Below, piece after piece: positions 29,514-37,807 of a stretch of 64,000 nucleotides of DNA; positions within the stretch are counted from its first letter, which is position 1; each line of letters starts with the position of its first letter. The position numbers were made by a program, and so were the translations under genes. The stretch spans positions 372,001 through 436,000 of the forward strand of contig NZ_RXZH01000001.1 in the NCBI RefSeq assembly GCF_003970385.1. The letters are read 5' to 3'. The notes below the pieces were generated by a model, which made no database searches, was not told the DNA's origin, and saw only the letters and a list, made by a program, of their open reading frames with translations. The stretch is from Vibrio aquaticus (GTDB taxonomy: Bacteria > Pseudomonadota > Gammaproteobacteria > Enterobacterales > Vibrionaceae).

Positions 29514-29891
29514 GTGGAAAGTTACAAAATTAGCGACCTCGCCAAAGAGTTTGATATTACAACCAGAAGCATCCGTTTTTACGAAGATGAGGGGCTGATT
29601 CAACCTGAACGTAAAGGAACTATGCGTATTTATAACCGCAGAGACAAAACCCGTTTAAAGCTGATCTTACGTGGTAAGCGATTAGGGTTTTCTTTAGCGG
29701 AAATACGTGAACTGTTTGAACTTTACGATACCCAACAAGGTGAAACACAGCTCACTGAGATGCTGAAAATCATTGATGAAAAAGAGGCGTTACTACAACG
29801 TCAACGCGAAGACATTGAGAGTATGCTTGATGACTTGAAAGTAGCCAGAGAGCGCTGCGAACAAGCTCTAAGTACCCGTAAAGAAAGCTAG
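29514..29891 (+). CDS. liuR: MerR family regulator LiuR of BCAA catabolism
   Basis: A 125-residue regulator. The MerR winged helix-turn-helix spans KISDLAKEFDITTRSIRFYE through GTMRIYNRRDKTRLKLILRGKRLGFS, followed by a dimerisation coiled coil (about 80-120). There is no metal-binding loop, matching LiuR rather than metal-sensing MerR proteins. Translation starts at GTG after AAGGAAATAAACTTCA. It is the first gene of the liu operon and lies beside two inverted operator copies. By family knowledge it represses these genes until a pathway acyl-CoA or related signal binds. Confidence 0.93.
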   Translation: MESYKISDLAKEFDITTRSIRFYEDEGLIQPERKGTMRIYNRRDKTRLKLILRGKRLGFSLAEIRELFELYDTQQGETQLTEMLKIIDEKEALLQRQREDIESMLDDLKVARERCEQALSTRKES

Positions 29892-29949
29892 AATATCGCT
29901 CACATAATGTCTTCAACCAAACGGTCATGCGCCGTGTTTTGGAGGCATT

Positions 29950-31119
29950 ATGCTATCTCAATATCTGTCCCTCAATTATGGGCTAAGCGAAGAGTTAAAC
30001 CTACTGCGAGAGCATGTCGCAGGGTTTGCTCAGCAACATATCGCTCCCCTCGCCGCTGAGATTGATCACTCTAACCAATTCCCTAACCACCTTTGGCCAC
30101 AATTCGGCGAAATGGGCCTGCTGGGTGTTACCGTTAGCGAAGAATATGGCGGCGCATACATGGGCTACTTGGCTCATGTGATTGCGATGGAAGAGATTAG
30201 CCGAGCCTCTGCCTCTGTGGCTTTAAGTTATGGGGCGCACTCCAATCTATGTGTAAACCAAATCTACCGTAACGGCAATCCTGAACAGCGCCAGAAATAC
30301 CTGCCCAAGTTAATTGATGGCACTCATGTTGGCGCACTAGCTATGAGTGAGCCCAATGCCGGTTCTGACGTGGTGAGCATGCAGCTTAAAGCAACGTTAA
30401 AGAATGACCACTATCTATTGAATGGTTCTAAAATGTGGATCACCAATGGCCCTGATGCTGATGTCGTTGTGGTTTACGCGAAAACCGAACCCGAGCAAGG
30501 GGCGCACGGTATTACTGCATTTATCGTCGAAAAGTCTATGGTCGGTTTTTCTCATGCTCAGAAGCTCGATAAGTTGGGCATGAGGGGCTCCAACACCTGT
30601 GAGTTAGTGTTCGAAGATTGCCCCGTACCGAAAGAGAACATTTTGGGCGGGCTAAACCAAGGCGTAAAAGTGTTAATGAGTGGGCTCGATTATGAGCGTG
30701 TCGTGCTTGCGGCTGGCCCTGTCGGCATTATGCAAGCCTGCCTTGATACCGTCATTCCCTACATTCATGATCGTAAACAATTTGGCCGCTCAATTGGCGA
30801 GTTTCAACTTGTCCAAGCCAAAGTAGCCGATATGTACACTCGCACCAATGCTGCCAGAGCCTACCTTTATACTGTTGCCAAAGCCTGTGACAACCACCAA
30901 ACCACTCGTAAAGACGCGGCCGGAGTGATTCTTTATTGCGCTGAACTCGCTACCCAAATCGCCCTCGACACTATCCAATTGCTTGGAGGCAATGGTTATA
31001 TCAACGAGTTTCCTGCTGGCCGTTATCTCAGAGACGCCAAGCTGTATGAGATTGGTGCAGGCACGTCGGAAATCCGCCGAATGCTGATTGGCCGTGAACT
31101 GTTTGAAGAATCACGCTAA
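29950..31119 (+). CDS. liuA: Isovaleryl-CoA dehydrogenase
   Basis: Oxidises isovaleryl-CoA to 3-methylcrotonyl-CoA in leucine breakdown. The 389-residue protein shows the subfamily-specific swap of the catalytic base. The usual C-terminal Glu position reads [10 protein letters not shown], with Ala in its place, and the base is instead the Glu of [17 protein letters not shown] (about 253), as in human isovaleryl-CoA dehydrogenase. [13 protein letters not shown] near 133 is the FAD/substrate segment. It is the second gene of the liu operon and ends 10 bases before liuB. ETF encoded at 57-59 kb would accept its electrons. Confidence 0.96.
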   Translation: MLSQYLSLNYGLSEELNLLREHVAGFAQQHIAPLAAEIDHSNQFPNHLWPQFGEMGLLGVTVSEEYGGAYMGYLAHVIAMEEISRASASVALSYGAHSNLCVNQIYRNGNPEQRQKYLPKLIDGTHVGALAMSEPNAGSDVVSMQLKATLKNDHYLLNGSKMWITNGPDADVVVVYAKTEPEQGAHGITAFIVEKSMVGFSHAQKLDKLGMRGSNTCELVFEDCPVPKENILGGLNQGVKVLMSGLDYERVVLAAGPVGIMQACLDTVIPYIHDRKQFGRSIGEFQLVQAKVADMYTRTNAARAYLYTVAKACDNHQTTRKDAAGVILYCAELATQIALDTIQLLGGNGYINEFPAGRYLRDAKLYEIGAGTSEIRRMLIGRELFEESR

Positions 31120-31129
31120 GGACCTTGCC

Positions 31130-32737
31130 ATGCCTGTTATCAAAACCAAGATTAAACCCGATGCTGAGCTATACCAAAGCAACTACGCTGCCATGACGAA
31201 ACTGGTCGAGACTCTTAAATCGGATATTGAAACCATCAAGCAAGGTGGTGGCGAAAAAGCGCAGGCGCACCAACGCAAGAAAGGAAAATTTGCAGTACGT
31301 GAACGAATCCGCCTCTTGCTTGATCCAGACAGTCCTTTTTTAGAAATAGGCCAATTTGCTGCGTGGAACGTGTATGACGAGACAATTCCGTGTGCAGGGG
31401 TTGTGGCTGGCATTGGTAAAATTAACCAAGTGGATTGTATGGTTGTCGCTAACGATCCATCGGTAAAAGGCGGTACCTATTACCCTCTTACTGTGAAAAA
31501 ACACCTGCGAGCCCAAGAGATTGCCAATCGCTGCCTGCTTCCTTGTATCTATTTAGTCGACTCAGGTGGCGCTAACCTCCCCCACCAAGCAGAGGTGTTC
31601 CCAGATAAAGAGCATTTTGGCCGGATCTTTTTTAATCAAGCGCGAATGTCTGCCCAAGGAATCCCGCAAATTGCGGTTGTTCTCGGACTTTGCACGGCTG
31701 GCGGTGCTTACATTCCAGCTATGGCTGATGAATCCATCATTGTGAAACAGCAAGGGACGATCTTTTTGGCCGGTCCACCTTTGGTTAAAGCCGCCACCGG
31801 AGAGGAAGTAACTGACGAAGAACTTGGCGGCGCAGATGTACACTGTCGAAAATCAGGTGTGGCCGATCACTATGCTGAAAATGAAACTCATGCCCTTGAG
31901 CTGGCACGCCAAACCATCGCTAATATTAACCAAACACCCATTCAAACGAACTCAAAATATAGCGGCTTAAGCCCACATTACAACGCATCTGAACTCTATG
32001 GCATTGTGAACGCTGACTTGAGATTGTCCTTCGATGTACGTGAAGTGATCGCCCGAATTGTTGATGGTTCAGAGTTTGATGAATTTAAGGCGTTATTCGG
32101 TATGACGCTGGTGTGCGGCTTTGCCCGTATTGAAGGGAACTTGATTGGCATTGTTGCCAATAACGGCATTCTATTTTCAGAGTCAGCCCAAAAAGGCGCT
32201 CACTTTATTGAGATTTGCGCCAAACGGAAAATCCCGTTGATCTTTTTGCAAAACATCACTGGTTTTATGGTCGGTAAAAAGTATGAAGAAGGCGGCATCG
32301 CCAAAAATGGCGCTAAACTGGTGATGGCTGTAGCGTGTGCCGATGTGCCGAAGTTTACCGTGATCATTGGTGGCTCTTATGGCGCAGGAAACTACGGTAT
32401 GTGTGGCCGAGCTTACGATCCAACCATGATGTGGATGTGGCCGAACGCCCGTATTTCGGTCATGGGAGGTGAGCAAGCCGCTGGCGTTCTGACTCAGGTA
32501 AAACAACAAGTATACGAGCGTAACGGCGAAGCGTGGAATAGCAGCGATAAGCAGCAGTTCCGCCAAGACATCTTAGAAACCTATAACACTCAGGGCCACC
32601 CCTACTATGCTAGTGCAAGACTGTGGGATGACGGCATTATCGACCCAATGGATACCCGGGAAGTGCTTGCCCATGCTTTAAATGCTGCATTGAACGCCCC
32701 TATCCCTGACAGTGGATTTGGTATCTTTCGAATGTAA
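31130..32737 (+). CDS. liuB: Methylcrotonyl-CoA carboxylase beta (carboxyltransferase) subunit
   Basis: The carboxyltransferase half of methylcrotonyl-CoA carboxylase, 535 residues. The N-domain contains [20 protein letters not shown] and the acyl-CoA pocket segment [17 protein letters not shown]. The C-domain has [17 protein letters not shown] and [16 protein letters not shown], all typical of MCC-beta and not of propionyl-CoA carboxylase. The start at 31130 follows AAGGACCTTGCC. The enzyme needs the biotin carboxylase/biotin carrier alpha subunit (LiuD), usually encoded in the same operon; no such gene is present here. Confidence 0.95.
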   Translation: MPVIKTKIKPDAELYQSNYAAMTKLVETLKSDIETIKQGGGEKAQAHQRKKGKFAVRERIRLLLDPDSPFLEIGQFAAWNVYDETIPCAGVVAGIGKINQVDCMVVANDPSVKGGTYYPLTVKKHLRAQEIANRCLLPCIYLVDSGGANLPHQAEVFPDKEHFGRIFFNQARMSAQGIPQIAVVLGLCTAGGAYIPAMADESIIVKQQGTIFLAGPPLVKAATGEEVTDEELGGADVHCRKSGVADHYAENETHALELARQTIANINQTPIQTNSKYSGLSPHYNASELYGIVNADLRLSFDVREVIARIVDGSEFDEFKALFGMTLVCGFARIEGNLIGIVANNGILFSESAQKGAHFIEICAKRKIPLIFLQNITGFMVGKKYEEGGIAKNGAKLVMAVACADVPKFTVIIGGSYGAGNYGMCGRAYDPTMMWMWPNARISVMGGEQAAGVLTQVKQQVYERNGEAWNSSDKQQFRQDILETYNTQGHPYYASARLWDDGIIDPMDTREVLAHALNAALNAPIPDSGFGIFRM

Positions 32738-32746
32738 GGAGTGCGT

Positions 32747-33541
32747 ATGTCTGATCCTCAAACTGTTCAATATCATGTCGATGAAAATGGTATTGCTCAT
32801 ATCGTTTTGTGCCGCCCCCATGTGGCGAATGCATTTAATGATCAAACCATCGCTGAGCTTATTGCTGCGCTAGAAACGTTAAGCGGTTACGCCAACGTGC
32901 GTGGATTGGTGCTGACCGGGCAAGGTGAGCACTTTTCTGCCGGTGCCGATATTCATTGGATGCGTTCAATGGTCTCTAAAACCAAAGAAGAGAATCAACA
33001 CGATGCGTACCAGCTGGCGACTTTGCTGGAAATGTTAGACACCTTTCCTCACCCCACTTTCGCCTTGGTCAACGGCGCTGCCTTTGGTGGAGCATTAGGT
33101 TTGATATGTTGCTGCGATATGGTGGTCGCCTTGAAAGATAGCCAATTTTGCCTCAGTGAAGTCAAACTAGGCTTAGTACCCGCCACTATTGCGCCTTACG
33201 TGATTCGTACCCTTGGGGTTCGCCAAACTCGGCGTTACATGCTCAGCGCAGAAAAGATCAATGCCGAACGAGCGCTCAGTTTGAATCTAATTCATCAAAT
33301 CACAACGCAGGAGCAGGCCCAAACAATTATTCAGCAATGGGTAGCGAACCTGTTGCGTTTAGCACCTCATGCGCTTGCTAGCTGCAAAAAGCTTTGCGCT
33401 CGCTGTGAACAAGGCGTGGTAGATGGACCATTGAAACGCTACACCAGCGAATTAATTGCAGAAGTCAGAGTATCTGAAGAGGGACAAGAAGGACTCAGCG
33501 CCTTTTTGGATAAACGCTTGCCTAGTTGGGTCATTAAGTAA
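32747..33541 (+). CDS. liuC: Methylglutaconyl-CoA hydratase
   Basis: Hydrates 3-methylglutaconyl-CoA to HMG-CoA in the leucine pathway. A 264-residue crotonase with the oxyanion segment HFSAGADIHWMRSM (about 65-78) and ALVNGAAFGGALGLICCCDM (about 107-126). SEVKLGLVPATIAPYVIR has the Glu position and the P-A-T-I-A pattern common to this subfamily. Translation starts at ATG after AAGGAGTGCGT, nine bases after the liuB stop. The next gene, liuE, starts 10 bases after its stop. In most liu operons liuD occupies this junction. Confidence 0.93.
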   Translation: MSDPQTVQYHVDENGIAHIVLCRPHVANAFNDQTIAELIAALETLSGYANVRGLVLTGQGEHFSAGADIHWMRSMVSKTKEENQHDAYQLATLLEMLDTFPHPTFALVNGAAFGGALGLICCCDMVVALKDSQFCLSEVKLGLVPATIAPYVIRTLGVRQTRRYMLSAEKINAERALSLNLIHQITTQEQAQTIIQQWVANLLRLAPHALASCKKLCARCEQGVVDGPLKRYTSELIAEVRVSEEGQEGLSAFLDKRLPSWVIK

Positions 33542-33551
33542 GGACGTTGAT

Positions 33552-34451
33552 ATGTCGAGCTACTCTTCTCAAGCAACAGTCAATCAACTAACAAACCTAC
33601 TGCCGTCTAGGGCCAACATTGTTGAAGTTGGGCCAAGAGATGGGTTGCAAAATGAGCCTCCCATTCCGCTAGAAGATAAAATACAACTCATCAACCAACT
33701 CTCACAAACAGGGCTAAAGCACATTGAATCTGGCGCATTTGTTTCAGCGCAAAAAGTACCCCAAATGGCAGATTCTGACAAAGTGCTGCAGCAGATCAAC
33801 CGCAAAGCCAAGGTCACCTACTCTGCCCTTACGCCTAACCAACAAGGTTTAGAACAAGCGATAGCTGCCAATGCAAACAGCGTGGCGATCTTTACCACGG
33901 TGTCTGAAACCTTTTGCCAGCGCAACATCAACTGTTCGATTACTGAAAGCTTAAGCCGTTATCAAATCGTGATTGAACTTGCCAAACAACACCACATTCC
34001 CGTTCGAGGGTATTTATCTTGCGTGATTGATTGCCCATACGAAGGAAAAACAGCTTCCACACGAGTAGCAGGTTTGACTAAAGCCTTGCTCGATATGGGC
34101 TGCTACGAAGTTTCCTTAGGTGACACGATAGGAACAGGCACACCACTTAGCGTTGCTCGAATGCTAGAAGCGGTAATGGCGAAAAGCCCAACCGGACAGA
34201 TCGCCGTGCACTTTCACGATACTTACGGTCAGGCCATCGCCAATATTTATCAAGCTCTGCTAATGGGCATTAATACGATTGATTCAAGCGTGGCAGGACT
34301 TGGAGGGTGCCCCTACGCAAAAGGGGCGACAGGTAATGTCGCCACCGAGAAAGTGCTTTATTTATGTGAGGGACTGGGTATAGAGACTGGGGTAAATCTA
34401 TCAGCCGTTAAACAAGTGAGTACGTTCGCTCAAAGCATAACGGCTAGATAG
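33552..34451 (+). CDS. liuE: Hydroxymethylglutaryl-CoA lyase
   Basis: Cleaves HMG-CoA into acetyl-CoA and acetoacetate, the last leucine-specific step. The 299-residue TIM barrel has the Arg-Asp motif IVEVGPRDGLQNE (about 22-34), the metal-binding HFHDTYGQA (about 217-225), and the catalytic Cys loop AGLGGCPYAKGATGN (about 247-261). The preferred start at 33552 follows AAGGACGTTGAT; it still leaves about 20 residues before the barrel, somewhat more than usual. An earlier in-frame start at 33456 would lie inside liuC. No CoA transferase for acetoacetate follows, so that step must be encoded elsewhere. Confidence 0.95.
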   Translation: MSSYSSQATVNQLTNLLPSRANIVEVGPRDGLQNEPPIPLEDKIQLINQLSQTGLKHIESGAFVSAQKVPQMADSDKVLQQINRKAKVTYSALTPNQQGLEQAIAANANSVAIFTTVSETFCQRNINCSITESLSRYQIVIELAKQHHIPVRGYLSCVIDCPYEGKTASTRVAGLTKALLDMGCYEVSLGDTIGTGTPLSVARMLEAVMAKSPTGQIAVHFHDTYGQAIANIYQALLMGINTIDSSVAGLGGCPYAKGATGNVATEKVLYLCEGLGIETGVNLSAVKQVSTFAQSITAR

Positions 34452-34486
34452 TCTTAGCTGTTTGTCACCTACTTGGTCGTCAGCTC

Positions 34487-34546
34487 TTTTCTCACTAGTT
34501 ATTTTCTAACTAACTATTTTCTCACTAGCTCTTTTCGAACGAGCTC
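34487..34546 (-). repeat. Four 15-bp tandem repeats spanning the mesD stop codon
   Basis: On the minus strand the units read GAGCTCGTTCGAAAA, GAGCTAGTGAGAAAA, TAGTTAGTTAGAAAA and TAACTAGTGAGAAAA, then a partial GAGCTG. In the mesD frame they spell ELVRK, ELVRK, stop-LVRK, stop-LVRK. The first two are the C-terminus of the protein; units three and four are in-frame but lie beyond the stop. Confidence 0.9.
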
Positions 34547-35551
34547 TGCACCCGCTTGAAGTGCGCTTAACTTGCCTTGCGCGACTTCACGAGGCAGTGG
34601 CGCCATGCCGCAGTTCGTACATGGGTAGAGCTTATCGGCATCGACATACTTTAGCGCTTCACGCAGTGTTTCAGCCACTTCTTCTGGCGATTCAACATCA
34701 TGATTCGCCACATCAATCGCACCGACCATCACTTTCTTGCCACGAATCAGCTCAAGCAGTTCGATAGGTACGTGAGAGTTATGACATTCTAATGAGATGA
34801 TGTCGATCTTCGACTGCTGAAGCTTAGGGAACACTTCTTCGTATTGACGCCACTCTGTACCTAACGTTTTCTTCCAATCTGTGTTCGCTTTGATACCGTA
34901 ACCGTAACAAATATGCACCGCCGTTTCACACTTGAGGCCTTCAATGGCACGCTCTAAACACTTGATGCCCCAATCATTGACATCATCAAAGAAGACGTTA
35001 AACGCTGGCTCATCAAATTGGATAATATCAACACCCGCCGCTTCAAGCTCTTTCGCTTCTTGGTTCAGTATTTTGGCAAATTCCCAAGCTAGCTTTTCAC
35101 GGCTTTGGTAGTGCGCATCATATAAGGTATCAATCATCGTCATTGGCCCAGGAAGTGCCCACTTGATCGGTTTGTCGGTCTGCTGGCGAAGGAACTTAGC
35201 ATCTTCAACGAAGACTGGCTTTTGACGGGTTACTGGGCCAACCACAGTCGGAACACTGGCATCATACCGGTCACGAATTTTAACCGTTTTACGATTTTCA
35301 AAGTCAACGCCGTCTAAATGTTCAATAAAGGTCGTTACAAAGTGCTGTCGAGTCTGCTCACCATCGCTGACGATATCCACACCAGCATGTTGTTGCTCTT
35401 GAAGTGACAAGCGTAGTGCATCTTGCTTGCCGTCTGTCAGTTCTTCACCTTCAAGTTTCCAAGGTGACCATAATGTTTCTGGCTCTGCTAACCAAGATGG
35501 CTTTGGCAGGCTGCCCGCTGTCGAAGTCGGTAAAAGTGTCTTCGTTGTCAT
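34514..35551 (-). CDS. mesD: Core-MetE methionine synthase MesD
   Basis: A 345-residue C-terminal-type MetE domain without the N-terminal folate-binding half. Zinc ligands appear in VHICYGYG (His and Cys) and PCTNCGMAPL (Cys). FDEPAFNVFFDD and the start TAGSLPKPSW are also typical. It sits 24 bases after a DUF1852 (MesX) gene. From published genetics on Acinetobacter, as I recall, the MesD family makes methionine from homocysteine without folate, and needs both MesX and oxygen; the methyl donor is not known. The C-terminus ends in two ELVRK repeats that continue in-frame past the stop codon. Confidence 0.9.
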   Translation of the reverse strand: MTTKTLLPTSTAGSLPKPSWLAEPETLWSPWKLEGEELTDGKQDALRLSLQEQQHAGVDIVSDGEQTRQHFVTTFIEHLDGVDFENRKTVKIRDRYDASVPTVVGPVTRQKPVFVEDAKFLRQQTDKPIKWALPGPMTMIDTLYDAHYQSREKLAWEFAKILNQEAKELEAAGVDIIQFDEPAFNVFFDDVNDWGIKCLERAIEGLKCETAVHICYGYGIKANTDWKKTLGTEWRQYEEVFPKLQQSKIDIISLECHNSHVPIELLELIRGKKVMVGAIDVANHDVESPEEVAETLREALKYVDADKLYPCTNCGMAPLPREVAQGKLSALQAGAELVRKELVRK

Positions 35552-35575
35552 AATATTATCTCCCTTTCCTACTTC

Positions 35576-36550
35576 TTATGCGTAGTTCGCAGCCCATTGG
35601 TTTAGCACATCTTGATAAGGCTTGATGAATGTCTCTTCAGCGAACTTACCTTGCTCAATCGCTAGGCGGCTACGCTCTTCACGGTCATACACAACTTGCG
35701 TTAACGAGTGATCGCTGTTTTTTAGGCTAGGTTGATAAGATTTCCCTGCCACTGCGTTTGCGTTGTAAATCTCTGGTCGATAGATTTTCTGGAACGTTTC
35801 CATCGTACTGATAGTGCTGATCAACTCTAAGTTGGTGTAGTCGTTCAACAAGTCACCGAAGAAGTAAAACGCAAAAGGTGCAACGCTATTTGGCGGCATG
35901 AAATAGCGCACCTGCAGGCCCATTTTCTGGAAATATTGCTCTGTTAATGAAGACTCGTTTGGTTCATATTCAAAACCAAGAACCGGGTGTTGATTTTCAG
36001 TGCGGTGGTAGGTTTTGTTATCTGAAACGCTTAAACAAATAACCGGTGGCTTTTTAAAGTTCTGTTTATATTCTTCTGAACTCACGAAGTGTTTAAACAG
36101 TTTTCCATGTAATTCACCGAAATCTGCTGGAATAGTAAATTGAGACTTTCCTTTATTGTGATCAAGCAGTCGCACACTGAAGTCATAATCACGAACATAA
36201 GATGAGAAGTTATTTCCAACAATACCTTCAATTCGCTCATTGGTTTTATTGTCGACCACGTAAGTCTTTAGCACTTCAATTGATGGGAAGCTGCCACCGC
36301 CCGCTTCAATATCCATATCAACCGAGACAATCTCTAGCTCTACTGAGTAACGATCACCCTTTGGGTTATCCCAGTGCGCTAAGGCATTGAAGCTGTTATT
36401 AATCATGTTCAGTGCGTTACGTAGGTTCTGCTGACGATGTTCGCCGCGTGCTAGGTTGGCAAAGTTAGTGGTGATACGTGTGCTATCTGCTGGGCGATAG
36501 TTTTCATCGAGGCTAAGGCTCTTGATTGTAAATGTGAAGTTTGTAGTCAT
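35576..36550 (-). CDS. mesX: MesX (DUF1852), partner of MesD
   Basis: A 324-residue DUF1852 protein. The conserved start FTFTIKSLSLDENYRPADST and RITTNFANLARGEHRQQNLR (about 24-43) are recognisable. No signal peptide or membrane helix is visible, so it is cytoplasmic. It lies directly upstream of mesD in one operon. In Acinetobacter MesX is required for MesD-dependent methionine synthesis, and its biochemical role is open. It may help supply the methyl group in an oxygen-dependent step; that idea is inference. Translation starts after TAGGATAAAACACC. Confidence 0.9.
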   Translation of the reverse strand: MTTNFTFTIKSLSLDENYRPADSTRITTNFANLARGEHRQQNLRNALNMINNSFNALAHWDNPKGDRYSVELEIVSVDMDIEAGGGSFPSIEVLKTYVVDNKTNERIEGIVGNNFSSYVRDYDFSVRLLDHNKGKSQFTIPADFGELHGKLFKHFVSSEEYKQNFKKPPVICLSVSDNKTYHRTENQHPVLGFEYEPNESSLTEQYFQKMGLQVRYFMPPNSVAPFAFYFFGDLLNDYTNLELISTISTMETFQKIYRPEIYNANAVAGKSYQPSLKNSDHSLTQVVYDREERSRLAIEQGKFAEETFIKPYQDVLNQWAANYA

Positions 36551-36759
36551 GGTGTTTTATCCTATTCCCTAAGATGAAAGCTGAATTAGTCCTTACTTTT
36601 TCTGAGCCTTATTCATTATTTTCTTTAAGCTCAGGCTTTCTTCACCATTACTTTTCTCATTAACCCTAAAGCCAAGAATAAAAAGCACTGTCGTTGAAAG
36701 CAGTGATTTATTTATAACTTTGATCTAGGTCTAAATAACAATGGATTTACTTCACTATC

Positions 36760-36780
36760 AACATGAGAATATTTCATGTT
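36760..36780. promoter_or_regulatory. Palindrome resembling a MetR site between mesX and the TauE-type gene
   Basis: AACATGA-GAATATT-TCATGTT has perfect 7-bp arms. Within it TGAG-AATAT-TTCA fits the MetR consensus TGAA-N5-TTCA with one mismatch. It lies 210 bp before mesX and 97 bp before the divergent permease gene. MetR activates methionine genes in Gammaproteobacteria, so a link to mesX is plausible. The rest of the 326-base gap shows no other clear signal; I saw no MetJ box array. Confidence 0.4.
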
Positions 36781-36876
36781 TCATTATTTCTGAACGCAGA
36801 TATATTAGGGGACCTCATAAGGACATGAAGAAATTTAATAACTTAAACACCTGAAAAACAGGGAAAGGAGAATCGA

Positions 36877-37686
36877 GTGAGTGATTTGGTATTGTTGGTC
36901 GTCTACTGTGCATTATTAGGCAGTGGTGTAGGCTTTCTGGCGGGTTTACTGGGCATTGGTGGTGGACTCATTATCGTTCCGATCCTAAGTATGATCTTGC
37001 TCCATTTTGATGTGTTACCTTCAGACCAAGTGGTGATCGCTGCCATCGCGACTTCTTTGGCTTCAATCTTATTTACCTCTACCTCTTCTGCCCTTGCTCA
37101 CCACAAAAACGGCAACGTACCTTGGGATTTAGCCCCTTGGATCATGACAGGTGTGGCGTTAGGCGCATTGATTAGTGGATTTATGGCCGCTCTGTTACCA
37201 GAACAAGTGGTTCGCATGGTCTTCGCCGTCAGCGTTGTGCTTATCGCACTGAAAATGATGCTGAGTGGCAAAGGCGACGGTAATAAAGAACGAAAAATCC
37301 CGAACAAATTTGCCTTAACCACATTAACCACCATTACCGGTGGTCTATCTGCCATGATTGGGATTGGCGGTGGCGCATTACTTGTGCCTCTACTGACGTT
37401 CTTCTCTGTCGATATGAAAAAAGCGATTGGCTGTGCCTCGGCTTGTGGCATCGTCATCGCTCTCTTTGGCTCAGTGGGCTATATCAGCTCAGGCAGTAGC
37501 TACTATTCGCTTGCTGATGGGTTTGCTGGCTTTGTCTACTTACCAGCACTGTTTGGTATTGTGTGTACCTCTTGGTTCACTGCCCCTATTGGTGCCAAAG
37601 CAACGCACACTTTACCGGTTCCAACTATCAAGAAAATCTTTGCGTTGTTGTTACTGGCAATGGCGACCAATATGGCGTTTAGCTGA
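36877..37686 (+). CDS. TauE/SafE family sulfite exporter-like permease
   Basis: A 269-residue inner-membrane protein with about eight helices in two homologous halves. The duplicated glycine-rich motifs FLAGLLGIGGGLIIVPIL (about 20-37) and GGLSAMIGIGGGALLVPLL (about 155-173) define the family. Members export sulfite, sulfoacetate or other small organosulfur anions; many are uncharacterised. Translation starts at GTG after AAAGGAGAATCGA. It is divergent from mesX/mesD with a shared regulatory region, so a role in sulfur or C1-sulfur metabolism is possible. Confidence 0.88.
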   Translation: MSDLVLLVVYCALLGSGVGFLAGLLGIGGGLIIVPILSMILLHFDVLPSDQVVIAAIATSLASILFTSTSSALAHHKNGNVPWDLAPWIMTGVALGALISGFMAALLPEQVVRMVFAVSVVLIALKMMLSGKGDGNKERKIPNKFALTTLTTITGGLSAMIGIGGGALLVPLLTFFSVDMKKAIGCASACGIVIALFGSVGYISSGSSYYSLADGFAGFVYLPALFGIVCTSWFTAPIGAKATHTLPVPTIKKIFALLLLAMATNMAFS

Positions 37687-37728
37687 TTAATTGATAAATT
37701 CATAAATCGAAACCAAACAATAGGGACT

Positions 37729-37762
37729 AATGATACCTTTTGGTCGTCGTTGACGTATCATT
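37729..37762. promoter_or_regulatory. Inverted repeat upstream of selO
   Basis: AATGATAC and GTATCATT form perfect 8-bp arms 18 bases apart in the gap between the permease and selO. It could be an operator or a weak hairpin; no T tract follows. Confidence 0.3.
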
Positions 37763-37807
37763 GCTGTTAAGCTTCACATTAAAGTTAAAGCATGGAGTAG
37801 GAAAGCA

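Noticed and set aside
29383..29598. Plus-strand frame of 71 codons overlapping the start of liuR
   Set aside because: Its second half is liuR read in another frame, and its first half is the liuR leader; no homology is visible.
33456..33551. Upstream extension of the HMG-CoA lyase frame as a remnant of liuD
   Set aside because: The extra residues are liuC read out of frame and show no biotinyl or biotin carboxylase motif.
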